A stretch of DNA of 64,000 nt from Calycina herbarum (lineage: Eukaryota > Ascomycota > Leotiomycetes > Helotiales > Pezizellaceae). Below are positions 46,187-56,953 of this stretch, piece after piece. Within the stretch, counting starts at the first letter, position 1; each line of letters begins with the position of its first letter. The stretch lies in the NCBI GenBank assembly GCA_001414485.1, contig LLEY01000068.1, positions 62,001-126,000 on the forward strand, read 5' to 3'. A program made the position numbers and the translations under genes. The notes below the pieces were generated by a model that saw only the letters and a program-made list of their open reading frames with translations, made no database searches and was not told the DNA's origin.

Positions 46187-46650
46187 TAAGGCACGGGTGG
46201 CTTTTCCATTGGCACGCCGTTTTCCAAAATGTAACGGTGGAGTCGAAGCTCGAACATTTTTAAGTGAGTCTGGCCCAACTCCCAAGGATTTCAACTTGAC
46301 TTGAATGCCTCAGTATTCGGGGACATAATGAGCTGCATGTATCTTTCCAAACAACAAATAGGCACGGGTGGTGTTCTCATTGGTGCACCGTTATTCATAA
46401 CGTAACGGTGAGTCCATTGGAATCGAAACTTGAACTTTTCTACTGAGGTTGACTAAATTCTAAATGACGTGGATGCCTTAATCCCTGGGGACATGATGAG
46501 CTGAATATTTCATATTCTTGCACGCTGTTTCTGTCAGTGTAACAATATCCTCTCATCTTTCACACTCCTCCCTCTTATCCAGCTCAACTCCAAGAAGAAA
46601 GGTTTTCCAGGATGCCTCAAACCTCGGAAACATTTTGAGCTGCATACATT
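46187..46650. repeat. Tandem degenerate repeat, about 171-bp period
   Basis: Unit 1 (46187-46338) and unit 2 (46358-46506) share GGCACGGGTGG, a GTAACGGTG block, a TCGAA block, and the tail GAATGCCT/GGATGCCT ... GGGGACATAATGAGCTG. A third copy of the tail alone lies at about 46611-46650 (GGATGCCTCAAACCTCGG and TTTTGAGCTGCATAC). Differences are largely transitions plus small gaps. No protein is recognised in any frame. Confidence 0.6.
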
Positions 46651-47975
46651 GGATTATCGTCTTTGTGCAACTCGAATAGCATGACAATCCAGAAAAATGC
46701 ATCGTAAGGTTACAATGAGGCGAGACTACTGCACTCTCTCGGTATAACTCCAAGTCCATTCCAAATACAAATACATACTGACATACAACCGGCATAACGA
46801 GTACATAAGTAAGCTCAGCTCAAGTCTTGGGTAAAAAGTACACAATGAAAAAGTAAGCATAACAAAAAAGTGACATTCATGAGACTTTGAGTAACACATA
46901 TCCGCACCTCCGGGAACAGATCATCGGATCTACAAAAACCAAATCAAACCCACGTTCAAAGAAAATCATCGCAGATCATTCACGACAACCCGTCTCAACC
47001 ATGACTAGCGAATACGTTGTGTCTGCATCTCGTACTCTGCAGGCGTGTGGAAGTGACAGCACCGTGGTGAGAGCGGGCTTCGGGTAAATTGTGTTGAGGC
47101 ATTGAAGATCTTACCTATTGGCCAGAACAAATTCCAAGACAAGCCACGCACCTATTCAGCTACAAGAACACCACCCCGATCCAACAATATCCATTCCATA
47201 CTAGGCCAAGGAAATGCAGGCAATAATCCAAAAGAAGATGCAATGACGTGAATGGCGCAGTGAAAGCGACAAGTCCGTGAGTTCCGAGACTTCGGGGACA
47301 TGTACAAAGGTACCCGGAATCCTTCTGCTCGTCACATGAGGCGTGGTCAAATATTGATTTATTATACGAGTACCTCCTCATGCGAGATGTACAAATGAAA
47401 GAATACCATACCATTAAACCTGCGTGAAGGAACGTTCCCTCCGAGATTTCCTCTATGGTACATATGCCGGAGAATTTATACCAGCATAACGCGGGGTGCA
47501 GGTAATATGAACGGCACCGATATATTAGCGTTGTACATAATAATGAAGGATTGGGCATTAATGATTCCAACAGTAAATCAAGAGAAAAGCGCATAACACA
47601 CTCTCGCAAATCGATCGCATGTGACTCAAAAGAACCAACAGCATAAAATAAATCAGAAAAAAAAGGGTGTTGCTGATATGTCAAAACGGTCGGTTGTGAG
47701 GTAGATTGAGCCATCAAAAAGTGTGCGTGTGTGTGTGAGTATGTTCTCGTCATTGGTAACCAATGTAACACCGCATCTTGATTTTTAGGCTGTTCACAAT
47801 ATCAAACCGTGGGCAACGCTATTTATGTCCACAGAGCTTCTAGAACACCTCCCTGTCACTTGGCATGTTTTTAGTTCCTTGAGAAAGGAAAAGCGTAAAT
47901 GGTAATTAGATTGCCAAGCTCTTGTAGGTATTGTGACATTTCCGGGTATCGATTGATTCAATGTTAGTACCTTCC
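46651..47975. other. Intergenic
   Basis: No gene supported. A 203-codon minus-strand frame (47160-47771) is the longest; it is His/Leu/Cys-rich, unrecognised, starts next to a (GT)n run at 47722-47738, and lies just downstream of YTM1, so it is probably chance or 3' flank. Confidence 0.35.
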
Positions 47976-49513
47976 TCATGGATTTTCCGTTCTCGTGACG
48001 CCTCTTCCCCTATTGACCTGCACCATTTTATCTTCACCAGCACTGACAATTCCAACATCTTTATCCCAAGTAACACCAAACACCTTGATGCCTTCTCCAC
48101 CAACTGGCCGCTTCGAGCCTCCTTTTTGACTGTCTCTTTCCACGACGTAAACAGCTTCTCCAACAAGTCCACCGCCCTCATCTTTCGTTCCTTGTCTAGA
48201 ACTTCGCAGATCCCAAACCCTGCACGTTCCGTCATGACTTCCAGATATCAGTCCATAATTACTCTCTGGGTCTGGTGACAGCGAAACGATTTTGTTTGTG
48301 TGGCCACGTAAAGTCATAACTTGGGTTGAGGAAGCAGATATCCGGGGATCGAGAAGGGTGATATGTCGTGCGCTTGTCCCTGATGCCAATAACTGGGATG
48401 ATATACCCGGCAGGGTGGTAAGAGAAAGAAGCGGATGAGATGTCGTTCTTGTATCTACAACACTGGATGTGGTGAGATCAATAGTTTTTATTGTGTGATC
48501 TTGAGAAGCTGAGTATGCCACAGTTGGGTGTCCAGGATTAAAGATTGCCGCAGTAACGGGTGCCGTATGGGAAGAGATAAGGGAGAGGGGGCCTCGCTGC
48601 GCGGTCGAGGTTGAAGTGGTGAGCTTTCTTCGTTTGGCTAGGGGACCAGATGTGAGTAAAGAGGATGACGCGGCCGGTGCAGAAGCTTTTTGTGTTGTCC
48701 AAAGACCAACTGTGCCATCGATGGAGGCCGTGAGAATGCGGTTAGAGGGACCATGCACATCAATAGAATCAATGCCACCCGTGTGACCATATAATTCCAG
48801 AGTTGGCTTTAGTTCACCCGAAAACCCATCTTCTGCTTCGGCATATTTCCAAATTCTAATTGTTCGGTCTAGGCCTGCGGAAGCGATTTGGGTGGGAGAG
48901 ACGAACTTGGCGGATTTGATGCTCGAAGTATGTCCGCCTGCGCTGGACGAGGTCGAGGTCGCAATCGTCTGCCCCGACTTGTTCCAAATTCGCAATAATC
49001 CATCGTAAGATCCAGACAGTATGCGCTCTTGTCCAGCAGTGATTTGTTGGCCATCCCAAGTCCCAGCCGCAGAGCTCCCAGATAGCACATCCACACAACT
49101 AACCCAATCATCATGCTCAAAACTAGCCTCATATAGCGGAGGAATCAAACTGCGCACGTATTGCAAGTTTAAAGTTGTCTCTGCGGAAAGACCATTTGCG
49201 ACCAGGTATTCGTCGATGGTGGTGCGGAGGAAGGTGCCATTGATCAAGAAATCGAAGGGGATGGGGGAGGAGGTGTCCAGCATGGACTCGGAATTGAGGA
49301 TCTGGGAAAGACCATATCGGCGGACATCTTATTGGTTTAATTAGCAGAAGAACTTGGTCTGGAGGTAACAGTAGTATTCTACATGCCAGTAGGTACGCGC
49401 AATTGTCTTTTCTCCTCTGGTAGTTCAATGTCTTCGGAATTGGTCGTGAAATAGACCTGGACTTGGCCGTGTCCATTTGATGGTGCCACAATCTCTTCCA
49501 TAGGGGTGTCCAT
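47976..49513 (-). CDS. YTM1: Ribosome biogenesis protein YTM1
   Basis: Model: complement(join(47976-49327, 49387-49513)), 492 aa. Ytm1 (WDR12) forms the PeBoW-type complex with Nop7 and Erb1 and is needed for 60S subunit maturation; Rea1/Midasin later removes it. Exon 1 gives [20 protein letters not shown], and exon 2 continues [14 protein letters not shown] and [20 protein letters not shown], the NLE domain (about 15-90) that Midasin contacts. Seven WD repeats follow, with [71 protein letters not shown] and [11 protein letters not shown] readable. The 59-nt intron must use a GC donor (GCATGT at 49386 downward) to give the conserved junction; the GT just upstream (GTACCT) gives the wrong phase. 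A GC-rich, CGG/CCG-containing promoter sits at about 49640-49720. The nearest gene on the other side is over 2.5 kb away. Confidence 0.96.
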
Positions 49514-52225
49514 TATTTCCTATATTCTTCTTTTCCTTGGGCAATCAAGGAAGGAGTAGCGAAATGTGAGGGTATCGACGTTGCGGAGGAGATTCTGTGA
49601 AAGCTCTCGCTCGAAAAATGCGGGCAGAAAATAAATTTATTGCGGCCGAGATCAACCATCCCCGCAGTCCGATGCGCTTCCCGACCGGCTTAGTCGGTCC
49701 GAATTTTCCGAGTCAGACACCCTCTCCTTTGGTTCCATTATTAGAATCTTTGCTTGTATGGTTGTAGTCTAGTTTATTACTGCTTTCTCACCCACCTTTA
49801 CTCGCAAGTCTCTTACTGCAGTCAGAAGAAGAAAATATTATGGAGACTTGATATCGATTCAAAAGATACATGCGAATAACAAAGATGTAAGCCCACATTT
49901 TTAGAAGAGAGACAACGATGTGATCTGGCTCAAATTATCTACATGATCTCACAAGGTGAGCGAAGAAGGCCAAACGCATTGTCCTTGCAGCATTCAACTT
50001 TTATTCTGTTCAAGTTTATAGATTTGCCTAAGATGGGAAAAAGAATTGTATCAAGAAGCGAAAACAATTAGAGCAAGTGAATATCATCATGATTTTGTAC
50101 CAGTCTTTGGTAATTCAATGGCAGCTCGTAAGCAAGATTGGTGTGAGACAAAGTAGGAAAGCTGAAGGGGACCACAAAGGCCACAAGAATCGATATGTCC
50201 AACACAGAAGTTGGAGGACTCGCCTTTTTAGTTTCTACTTTCCTTGTCGCCTGAGCTCATCTGAATTATTAACGTTCGTTGAATTTCTCTCTGTTGAATT
50301 ACAACTTCCTCTCATATAGGGAATCATAATTCCTTCAGATCCAATTCAATTTAATGCTTGTCACATACTCCACCTGTTAGTTCTTCTAGTATCGAGGACC
50401 TTAAAACTGTTCTTATTGAGCAGAAAGTTGTTGTTGTGCTTGTACAGGACTTCCAAGGCCGATATTGGACTTGTCCGATGGGGTGGATCGATTTTATTAT
50501 AGCGAGCACTTGGCGGATTTGACTGTCTTTTGGTGGCTCACCCTCATGGGGTGAATCAGAGGTAGACTAACAAGTCACATTTTGAGGTGAAGACTTAACA
50601 TTACTTACATTGTCTTCCCCTTACGAGCACCACATAAATTTTGGGTAGCTTTCGCCTAAATAATACTGGTCTCATCATAAAATGCTGACCACCAAAAGCT
50701 AAAGCTACTGAAATTCTCGCCTTCAATGCTTTCATAGAGAGGAAAAATATTTTGGCTTCACTATAGAAAGGGGGTTTCCATAAATAGACGTGAAGAGCGT
50801 GATGCAGAAACGGGCCTCATAGAAAACGGTATCTGATATCTCATGGAAAGGGGGAGAAGGATCGAGAGAGCGTTGGGATGGCGAGAGGCACATTTGAGAA
50901 GTGAGCTCTTAAGGAGAGGGAAGAAAAAAAAGGATAAGAAAATAATGCCGAAGAAAATCTCGGAAGCTAAGGAGAGGACTTTCCTCGGTTTTCCTGTGCC
51001 AGCGGATTTTATTCAAGATACCAGAACTTGCATATAAAATTAAGCGACCCCAGTAGCGAGGGAGTATGGCGGGGCAACTTTCAAGTCATAAGCAATTTCT
51101 GTTTATCAAGAGCACACATAGATTGCATGAATATAGAACAGCTATCGACTACAGTGCAAAGGAATTGATTAAGACAAAGTTGATGCGAAAACTGTAACCC
51201 TTGAGTTATCATCTAAGCGACATTTACAAGATGCTCTCTTTAATCCAGTACCTAGTCCAAGGGTAACCCTCTCATCCAGAAGAGATCTTCGAAGTAATTG
51301 CAGTTATTCCTTGAGATAACATAGCTTACAACTTCCTTTACCTTGGCCCTTTTGGATAATGATACAGTAAGAATATTTCTTACAAAAGCGCAATCCAAAG
51401 TCATACCTTGCAACTTCAGTTAGAACTCTAATTTCTTCTAAAGCCTTACCACAAGACTAAACACTAGACAGAAATACCAGGAGACCAGTCAAAAGCTACA
51501 AGTAAAGTCCTCGTAAGCTCGTTTAAATATTTCTCTTTTTCCTCATAATTTCCACAATATCGAATCCTAAGATGAGTTAAGTAGCTGTTTGATTCACGTA
51601 ACTTTATTACAAAGATTTATTCCCTCAAGTGGTAGTATATAACAATGAAGGATGATGTAACTTAGGTTCAAAATGCTAGGCTGAAAAAGTATACAACCCT
51701 GTAGGTTCATCAGAGAAGATACATTTCTTTCAAAAGTTCATTTAATAATGATAGCTAAAACAATACCAGTTTTGTGTTGTAAGCTTCTAGGTCCTTGTAT
51801 CTCCGTAAGTTGCCTAGTAATTATTTTATTATTCAAACTATTTCAATCAAAAGATTTCAAATACACATACTAATACAACAAACTCAACATAATAAGTGAT
51901 TCAGTTATAAACTCTAGTTAGCTCCTCTGAAAGACTTTCTTTTTTTAATGAATTAGAATAATGAAACTTCTGGAGCAAATGCTTAGGTGGAAAATTCGAA
52001 GCTTGGATTTCTCTATTCATGTCAGTGACTTCCAGTTCGTCAAAGAGAAGGAACAATTCAAAGCTTGGATCATTCCTTCACCTTTATTTTAGTTCCCATC
52101 TACAGCTGAAATATCCTTGTCTATTACCCGGTATTCTTCCCATAAAAGTGAAGTCTTCTTTGGTCGCAACATTTCCTTTCCAACACCCATCCAACCTCCT
52201 ACCTCCCACCACCAGGCCCACTACC
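49514..52225. other. Intergenic, 2.7 kb, TA-rich towards the right
   Basis: The first 200 bases are the YTM1 promoter, with GACCG and CGGTC as an inverted pair around 49680-49700. No gene is supported from 49750 on; the stretch 51350-52000 is TA-rich and looks partly decayed. The final 100 bases before 52226 are C-rich (CCATCCAACCTCC, CCCACCACC), typical of a leader. An upstream ATG at 52019 is in frame with the next gene, but the sequence between looks like leader rather than protein. Confidence 0.4.
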
Positions 52226-53275
52226 ATGTCTTCCTCCTCCCAAAACAATATATCGGCGAACTCATATCCTCGGGAACTCAAGTTTCCTCTTGGGCCACTT
52301 CCTCGAAGCCCAAAGAACCCAAAGCGAAAACAACGAACTAGAAACTCCTCCAGCAAAGCTTCCTACGAATCCCCACAGCAAGACCTTTCAGCCAGCACCT
52401 CTGCACAATTCGATGAAAAAATACTCTATAAGATATGGAACTACGCCGTGCCGAAAAACAACAATGTGGTGATCGTCGCATACATCGGAAATCACAACGA
52501 GGGTAGATACCGTTTCAAAAGCCCAAACATGGCATCACCTTTGCTTGGAGTATGCAAGACTTCTCGCCTCGTCGCCCTCACCCATTATAACGCATCAATT
52601 GGAAGCCGTGGAAGCAAGCGAAAAATCAGGTTCGATGGGGTCAACGATAAAGTGCTTCTCCAAGTCGAAGGCAACAATCAATTCATCGATCAGTTGGTGG
52701 ACTCGGTCTCGGAGGAGAAAGGATTTGGGGCTATCCAAACTCTGATTGTCAAGGAAGATTTCGCACAGCAGTTACATTGGAAAGAAGACCTCATAGCACT
52801 TTTTCGAACTTTTCGCGGATTGCGCACCTTGGGCATGGCAGTTCCGGGAAATTTTGCGATGGTCAACGAAACTGCTGGAGAAGAAGACGATGGTAGAGCG
52901 TTTGCGATCGCCATGACGTGGGGAAGAGTGCGATCTGGCTTAATGAACACCTCAGTCAGACGCAAAGATCTCGAAGATTTGAGAGATGTTTTGAGAGACG
53001 TTTACCCGCTTGCATCACGACCCATGTTGGAATTGGTGCGTATCTGGCCTATTGAGACGTTGTCTGCTGTGGAACAGGAGAACACAGGTGTTGGTGTTGG
53101 TGCTGGTGTTGGTGTTGGCGAGGCAGGAGAAGAGGGTGGCCTTTCTGACGAGATTATGGACAATTTGAGAGACTACGAGTTACAGTATGGCATTGGAGAG
53201 GAGGAAAACTCTGGTCACATGTGGGAGAATGAGAAGAGGGCAGCAATGACAAATAAGCGTTCGAAAAGCTTATAG
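52226..53275 (+). CDS. 2EXR-like protein
   Basis: Single exon, 349 aa from the ATG at 52226 (an in-frame ATG at 52019 would give 418 aa). A Ser/Asn- and Lys/Arg-rich N-terminus precedes a diverged 2EXR-type motif, AQFDEKILYKIWNYAVP, then a strand with RYRFKSPNM and LGVCKTSRLVALTHY. These are followed by KIRFDGVNDKVLLQVEG and a second half with TLIVKEDFAQQ and LFRTFRGLRTLGMAV, an arrangement usual for 2EXR proteins. The C-terminus has a Gly/Val low-complexity run (VGVGAGVGVGEAGEEGG) coded by GTT-GGT repeats, which may vary in length between strains. No signal peptide or membrane segment. Function unknown. It converges with the HET-domain gene; their stops are about 410 bases apart. Confidence 0.8.
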   Translation: MSSSSQNNISANSYPRELKFPLGPLPRSPKNPKRKQRTRNSSSKASYESPQQDLSASTSAQFDEKILYKIWNYAVPKNNNVVIVAYIGNHNEGRYRFKSPNMASPLLGVCKTSRLVALTHYNASIGSRGSKRKIRFDGVNDKVLLQVEGNNQFIDQLVDSVSEEKGFGAIQTLIVKEDFAQQLHWKEDLIALFRTFRGLRTLGMAVPGNFAMVNETAGEEDDGRAFAIAMTWGRVRSGLMNTSVRRKDLEDLRDVLRDVYPLASRPMLELVRIWPIETLSAVEQENTGVGVGAGVGVGEAGEEGGLSDEIMDNLRDYELQYGIGEEENSGHMWENEKRAAMTNKRSKSL

Positions 53276-53684
53276 GTTTTCTCCGTATGATGGTATTACA
53301 AGGCACCGTCACACAGATTCGCTTTCGTATCAGCCAGGCGAAGATTTCTGAGAAGAGTTTGTCTTAGTTTAGTTCCAGACAATACTGCTTGCTGAGAATG
53401 GCACCTTTCGGATCTTTATATTAGATCCTTATAGGGTATCTAGAACACTCTCAAACTCTGAGAGACATAATTTTTATTGTAAAGACTTTTCTATCCCAGG
53501 CCAAGATTTTTCGACTCCTTTTAAGTGACAAATCACAGCAATTAAGTTTGTAGTCTCTTGGAACCAACATGAAATGTCAAGGGAGAGTGGTAAGTTGAGC
53601 CATTGATTGCTACAATACCTTGGATACAAAACAAGGTGACTCAGGCAAGGACTGGTTTGCATTAAACTACGTAAACTACTTAAT
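53276..53684. other. Intergenic between convergent genes
   Basis: Shared 3' flank of the 2EXR-like and HET-domain genes. No frame or repeat of note. Confidence 0.35.
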
Positions 53685-55715
53685 TCAACTTATCAACACC
53701 TCCGGCCATCTAAAAGTAACATTTTTCAGCCCCTCTCTCTGTAGAAAACACAGCCCGTTAACCCAACTTCCTACCACCAACGGTTTCCCCGCTCTTACAT
53801 CCTCAGCTCTCCCAACCCTCAAATTAACATATTTATCCAAGTCCCTCAGATCCTCACTCGATTTCCTAGCAGCCGTAAACACTACCTCATTTCTCAAATC
53901 TTTTCCTTTCTCACAAATAAAGATCCCGTGGTAAGGACTGCTTTCTTCTTTTCTTTCCTTGAATGGACAAGCAAGAACGAATTCCTTTTCAGGATTAAAC
54001 ATTGCCCTGACAAGTGAACTAACCATCATACGCATGTATTTCTTTGCAAACGGGGTCGAGCGTCTGACATTATGGCAATAATCTTCGATTTCTTGGGCTA
54101 TTGTCAGGTAAGATTTTCCTAGGGCTTTGGACCGAAGGTGGCGGACGAGTTGTTTGAGACATTCTATTTCTATTTCGTGATCGATTTCATTGTGGTTGTC
54201 TCGCAATAATGAGCGTAATTTCTTAGACGAGGGTTTGAATAAAAATGTCTTTCCTAATACCCAGAGATGGCCTTCAGTCCGCATACCGTCTTTTGTGAGG
54301 CTGGGATTGATGAAGCGGCAACCCTTGAAGAATGTTAGTTCTTGGCGTACTGGTGATTGTAAGGCATCGATGGATTGCGTTTTAAGGAAGGAGAAAATGT
54401 TTTTGTCGAGTGTCTCTTCTTCGTCCTTTCTACTTTTCTTGGCGTTGAGCATTATTTCACCGTTAAGCAGGAAGGTTGCTAAGATCGCAAGACTTAGACT
54501 CTTCTTCTTGTCCTCTAAAGAAAGCCGGCGCAAGCGAGAAGTATAGTTGCAGCAATTTGCAGCAATATCTAGACAATCCCACTGCCGCGTGATCTTTCGC
54601 GTTCCAACATCTTCAAAGATTCTCCAGGACATAACTTTGCTTGTTTCATCCCCATTGTCGTCAACCTCCTGGTTCAAAACTGTGTATTTACCGGCGGTTG
54701 TTAATATCCTCTGACACAAGCCTAGTTGCGGATCATTCTTTTTTAGAGAGCGCCGAAGGGCGAGGCAGAATTTTGTTGTCTCCTCTCGAAAATTGATGGA
54801 TTGAACGCATAACTCTCCAGGAATCTCTCCAAATGATCTTTCGCGTTTCCATTTCTGGGACTTGAGATTCTTTGAATGGCAAATGAGAAGCACCATTTTG
54901 AGCCCAGCTTTGTAATCCTCTTGAAAAGTCCACGCTCTCTCCCACCAACAGGTTGAGGTAAGCCAATCTACCAATTTCAAAACTTCATTCCCCTTCTCTG
55001 CTCCATCTATTGTCAACGAAAACAACGGATTCTCCTCCCTTTCATCCACCAGGTCCCCAGACATGAGCGCAGATAACAACTCCAACTGCTCCGCCGACTT
55101 GATACGCCTATTCAAAATAGCAACCGAAGCCGTACTATACTTATAAACCAAGTCCATAGCCTGCACACCCTCCTCATTCTCCCTCTTCCCTTTTCTCGTC
55201 GTGAGATCTTGATTCACACACTCCTTATCAATCCAAAACAGCTCACAATCATCCACCGACCTCAAAAAGCTTATCGTCCTTCTCATCACCCCATTTCTCA
55301 CCTTAACATCCGCCCTCTTACCCGTCCATGCATTTTCCACAGCAAATTCCCCGCATGTCCCATCTTCATCGCTCTCCGTACCATCGCTATCTTTCTCAGG
55401 ATCACACGTATATGACACAGCAACGTAATTTTCTTTGATGCGATTGTCAGGACGTCTATGATTGATGCGACGTCGACGGACGGCGTGGTGTCGATTTTGG
55501 TAGATGATACGACGTTTGCGTTTGCGCAGCAAGACTTGGTTTCCCTTGCGACTCCCCGTGAGGAAAAGACCTTTTAGATTTTCAAAAAACTCATTTTCCG
55601 ATGTTATCTGTGTTTTTTTGAATCGTTGGATCTCGAGTAGCTCTTCATAAATTGGTTTGCCGAGGTTTGCTCTGATTTGGCGAAGGGATAGGTGGATATC
55701 ATCGCTGGGGTCCAT
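53685..55715 (-). CDS. Heterokaryon incompatibility (HET) domain protein
   Basis: Single exon, 676 aa. HET-domain proteins act in fungal self/non-self recognition, where an unlike allele after cell fusion leads to cell death; the HET domain itself is the effector part. Visible elements in order: YVAVSYTC at 97-104, an Asp/Glu-rich insert, LFWIDKECVNQD at 159-170, AMDLVYKYSTASVAILNRR at about 186-204, and WWERAWTFQE at 257-266. This order and wording are characteristic. The remaining 400 residues have no domain I recognise and may be the recognition part; no WD, ankyrin or NACHT motif is visible. The N-terminus has a very basic run (HHAVRRRRINHRRP) just before the domain. Start ATG 55715 is the first in frame. 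The frame is intact end to end, so it is probably functional. Not shown to be part of a known het locus. Confidence 0.9.
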   Translation of the reverse strand: MDPSDDIHLSLRQIRANLGKPIYEELLEIQRFKKTQITSENEFFENLKGLFLTGSRKGNQVLLRKRKRRIIYQNRHHAVRRRRINHRRPDNRIKENYVAVSYTCDPEKDSDGTESDEDGTCGEFAVENAWTGKRADVKVRNGVMRRTISFLRSVDDCELFWIDKECVNQDLTTRKGKRENEEGVQAMDLVYKYSTASVAILNRRIKSAEQLELLSALMSGDLVDEREENPLFSLTIDGAEKGNEVLKLVDWLTSTCWWERAWTFQEDYKAGLKMVLLICHSKNLKSQKWKRERSFGEIPGELCVQSINFREETTKFCLALRRSLKKNDPQLGLCQRILTTAGKYTVLNQEVDDNGDETSKVMSWRIFEDVGTRKITRQWDCLDIAANCCNYTSRLRRLSLEDKKKSLSLAILATFLLNGEIMLNAKKSRKDEEETLDKNIFSFLKTQSIDALQSPVRQELTFFKGCRFINPSLTKDGMRTEGHLWVLGKTFLFKPSSKKLRSLLRDNHNEIDHEIEIECLKQLVRHLRSKALGKSYLTIAQEIEDYCHNVRRSTPFAKKYMRMMVSSLVRAMFNPEKEFVLACPFKERKEESSPYHGIFICEKGKDLRNEVVFTAARKSSEDLRDLDKYVNLRVGRAEDVRAGKPLVVGSWVNGLCFLQREGLKNVTFRWPEVLIS

Positions 55716-56431
55716 GGCTTGAGCTCGGCTTGAATTTTTGTGTCTGGCTTGGTGAGGAGAGGCATCATTTAGAGACTAGATAACAAGACATAGAATTGTT
55801 TTCGCGACATTTCGGTGAGCCCGGCACGTCTCGCGTCACGTCAGAGTTTTTAAACCCTGCATGATGGTTGCATGAAGCTTAGAAGATGATTACACACCCC
55901 AGCCACTTCGCGTCGCAGTCCAGGTCACTTCATTTCTTTGATGGATTGACACGATGTATAACTTGGTGTTTTAGATTTAGTGTTTAAGCGATTTATGATT
56001 CCGTTTTTCTTAGTAAAAGTGGTTAATTGAGACGTCGTATCAATAGAAGTATGTTGAATTACTTTAACTACTAAAAACTCTCTAGACTTTAGAAAACCAA
56101 CTGCGAACTCCATCCTGTCACAAGTTTTCCCGTCCAAAAGAAATGGCTTGTCTGAACTTAAAACTTCATCAAAGAGGGCATGTCTTCAAAATGCCCAATT
56201 CAAAATAGGCGCTCACACTTCGATAGTTTTCCCGTTAGTTCCACGTCCACAGAAGTTTCTCTCGCCATCACAGACATCCCCAAAACCGCACTCGATGTTA
56301 CGGGCGCTGTTCTGGAAACGATACCAACCGGAAGTCCAAGCATTAGGATTCCAACAAGCATTGATGATATTTGTAGAAGCGATTGATCGCTCTGCTCAAA
56401 AGCAATGAGTGATTCCTCCAAAGTTACAGGC
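55716..56431. other. Intergenic
   Basis: Promoter of the HET gene (with CGTCTCGCGTCACGTC at about 55828) and 3' flank of the small secreted-protein gene. Short frames on both strands at 56148-56439 overlap each other and are not supported. Confidence 0.35.
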
Positions 56432-56953
56432 CTAAGCAACAGTGTAGCCCCAGTTGGAATAGAAAGTACGACCCCCAGGAACTAAAGCACCACCACCGCA
56501 TTGGTCATCTGTAAAGTCCGAAAGTTAGCTAACCTGTCTTTCGAATATATCAAGCGGAGAATTGAAGGCATCAATTTAATGAGGGAATAAGGGGGTTAAG
56601 GAGAAGTTAATAACCTACCAAGCAGCTGGTTGGCCTTGTTCGTATCAGCAGAGTTCAATGGATGCTTTCCATAGCCAAAAAAGGTACGTTTGGCGATTTT
56701 GGCTCTGGCAAACTTGGAACAGGCGATTGCAATATCTCCCTCAGCACTGCCGCTTCCTGGGGAATCCAGCACGAGATTGTGGACTTCTGTACCGTCGCCA
56801 AAGGTATAAACTTTGTATACACCTGCCGGCGGTTAGTCGCAATCTCAAAATTTGATACTAGAATGGATTAAATTACATACCGTTTGGTTGATTCTCTGGA
56901 ACTGTAAAAGCTACAATGCCAGCGGCAAAGAGAAGGACGTAAGAGAGGAGCAT
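56432..56953 (-). CDS. Small secreted protein, effector-like
   Basis: Model: complement(join(56432-56508, 56619-56822, 56881-56953)), 117 aa. Introns of 110 and 58 nt have GTAGGT and GTATGT donors and CAG acceptors and join three different frames into one. Exon 1 is a clear signal peptide (MLLSYVLLFAAGIVAF, cleavage likely within the next few residues). The mature part has YKVYTFGDGTEVHN, GDIAIACSKFARAKI, TFFGYGKHPLNSADTNKA and ends DDQCGGGALVPGG ... NWGYTVA. Only two Cys remain in the mature chain, so one disulphide is possible. Small size, secretion and no family match are what one sees in fungal effector candidates or small cell-surface proteins, but I cannot say which. No individual reading frame covers it fully, so it would be missed by a single-frame search. 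Confidence 0.82.

Noticed and set aside
47160..47771. 203-codon minus-strand frame downstream of YTM1
   Set aside because: Low-complexity His/Leu/Cys content next to a GT microsatellite; no family, no splice signals.
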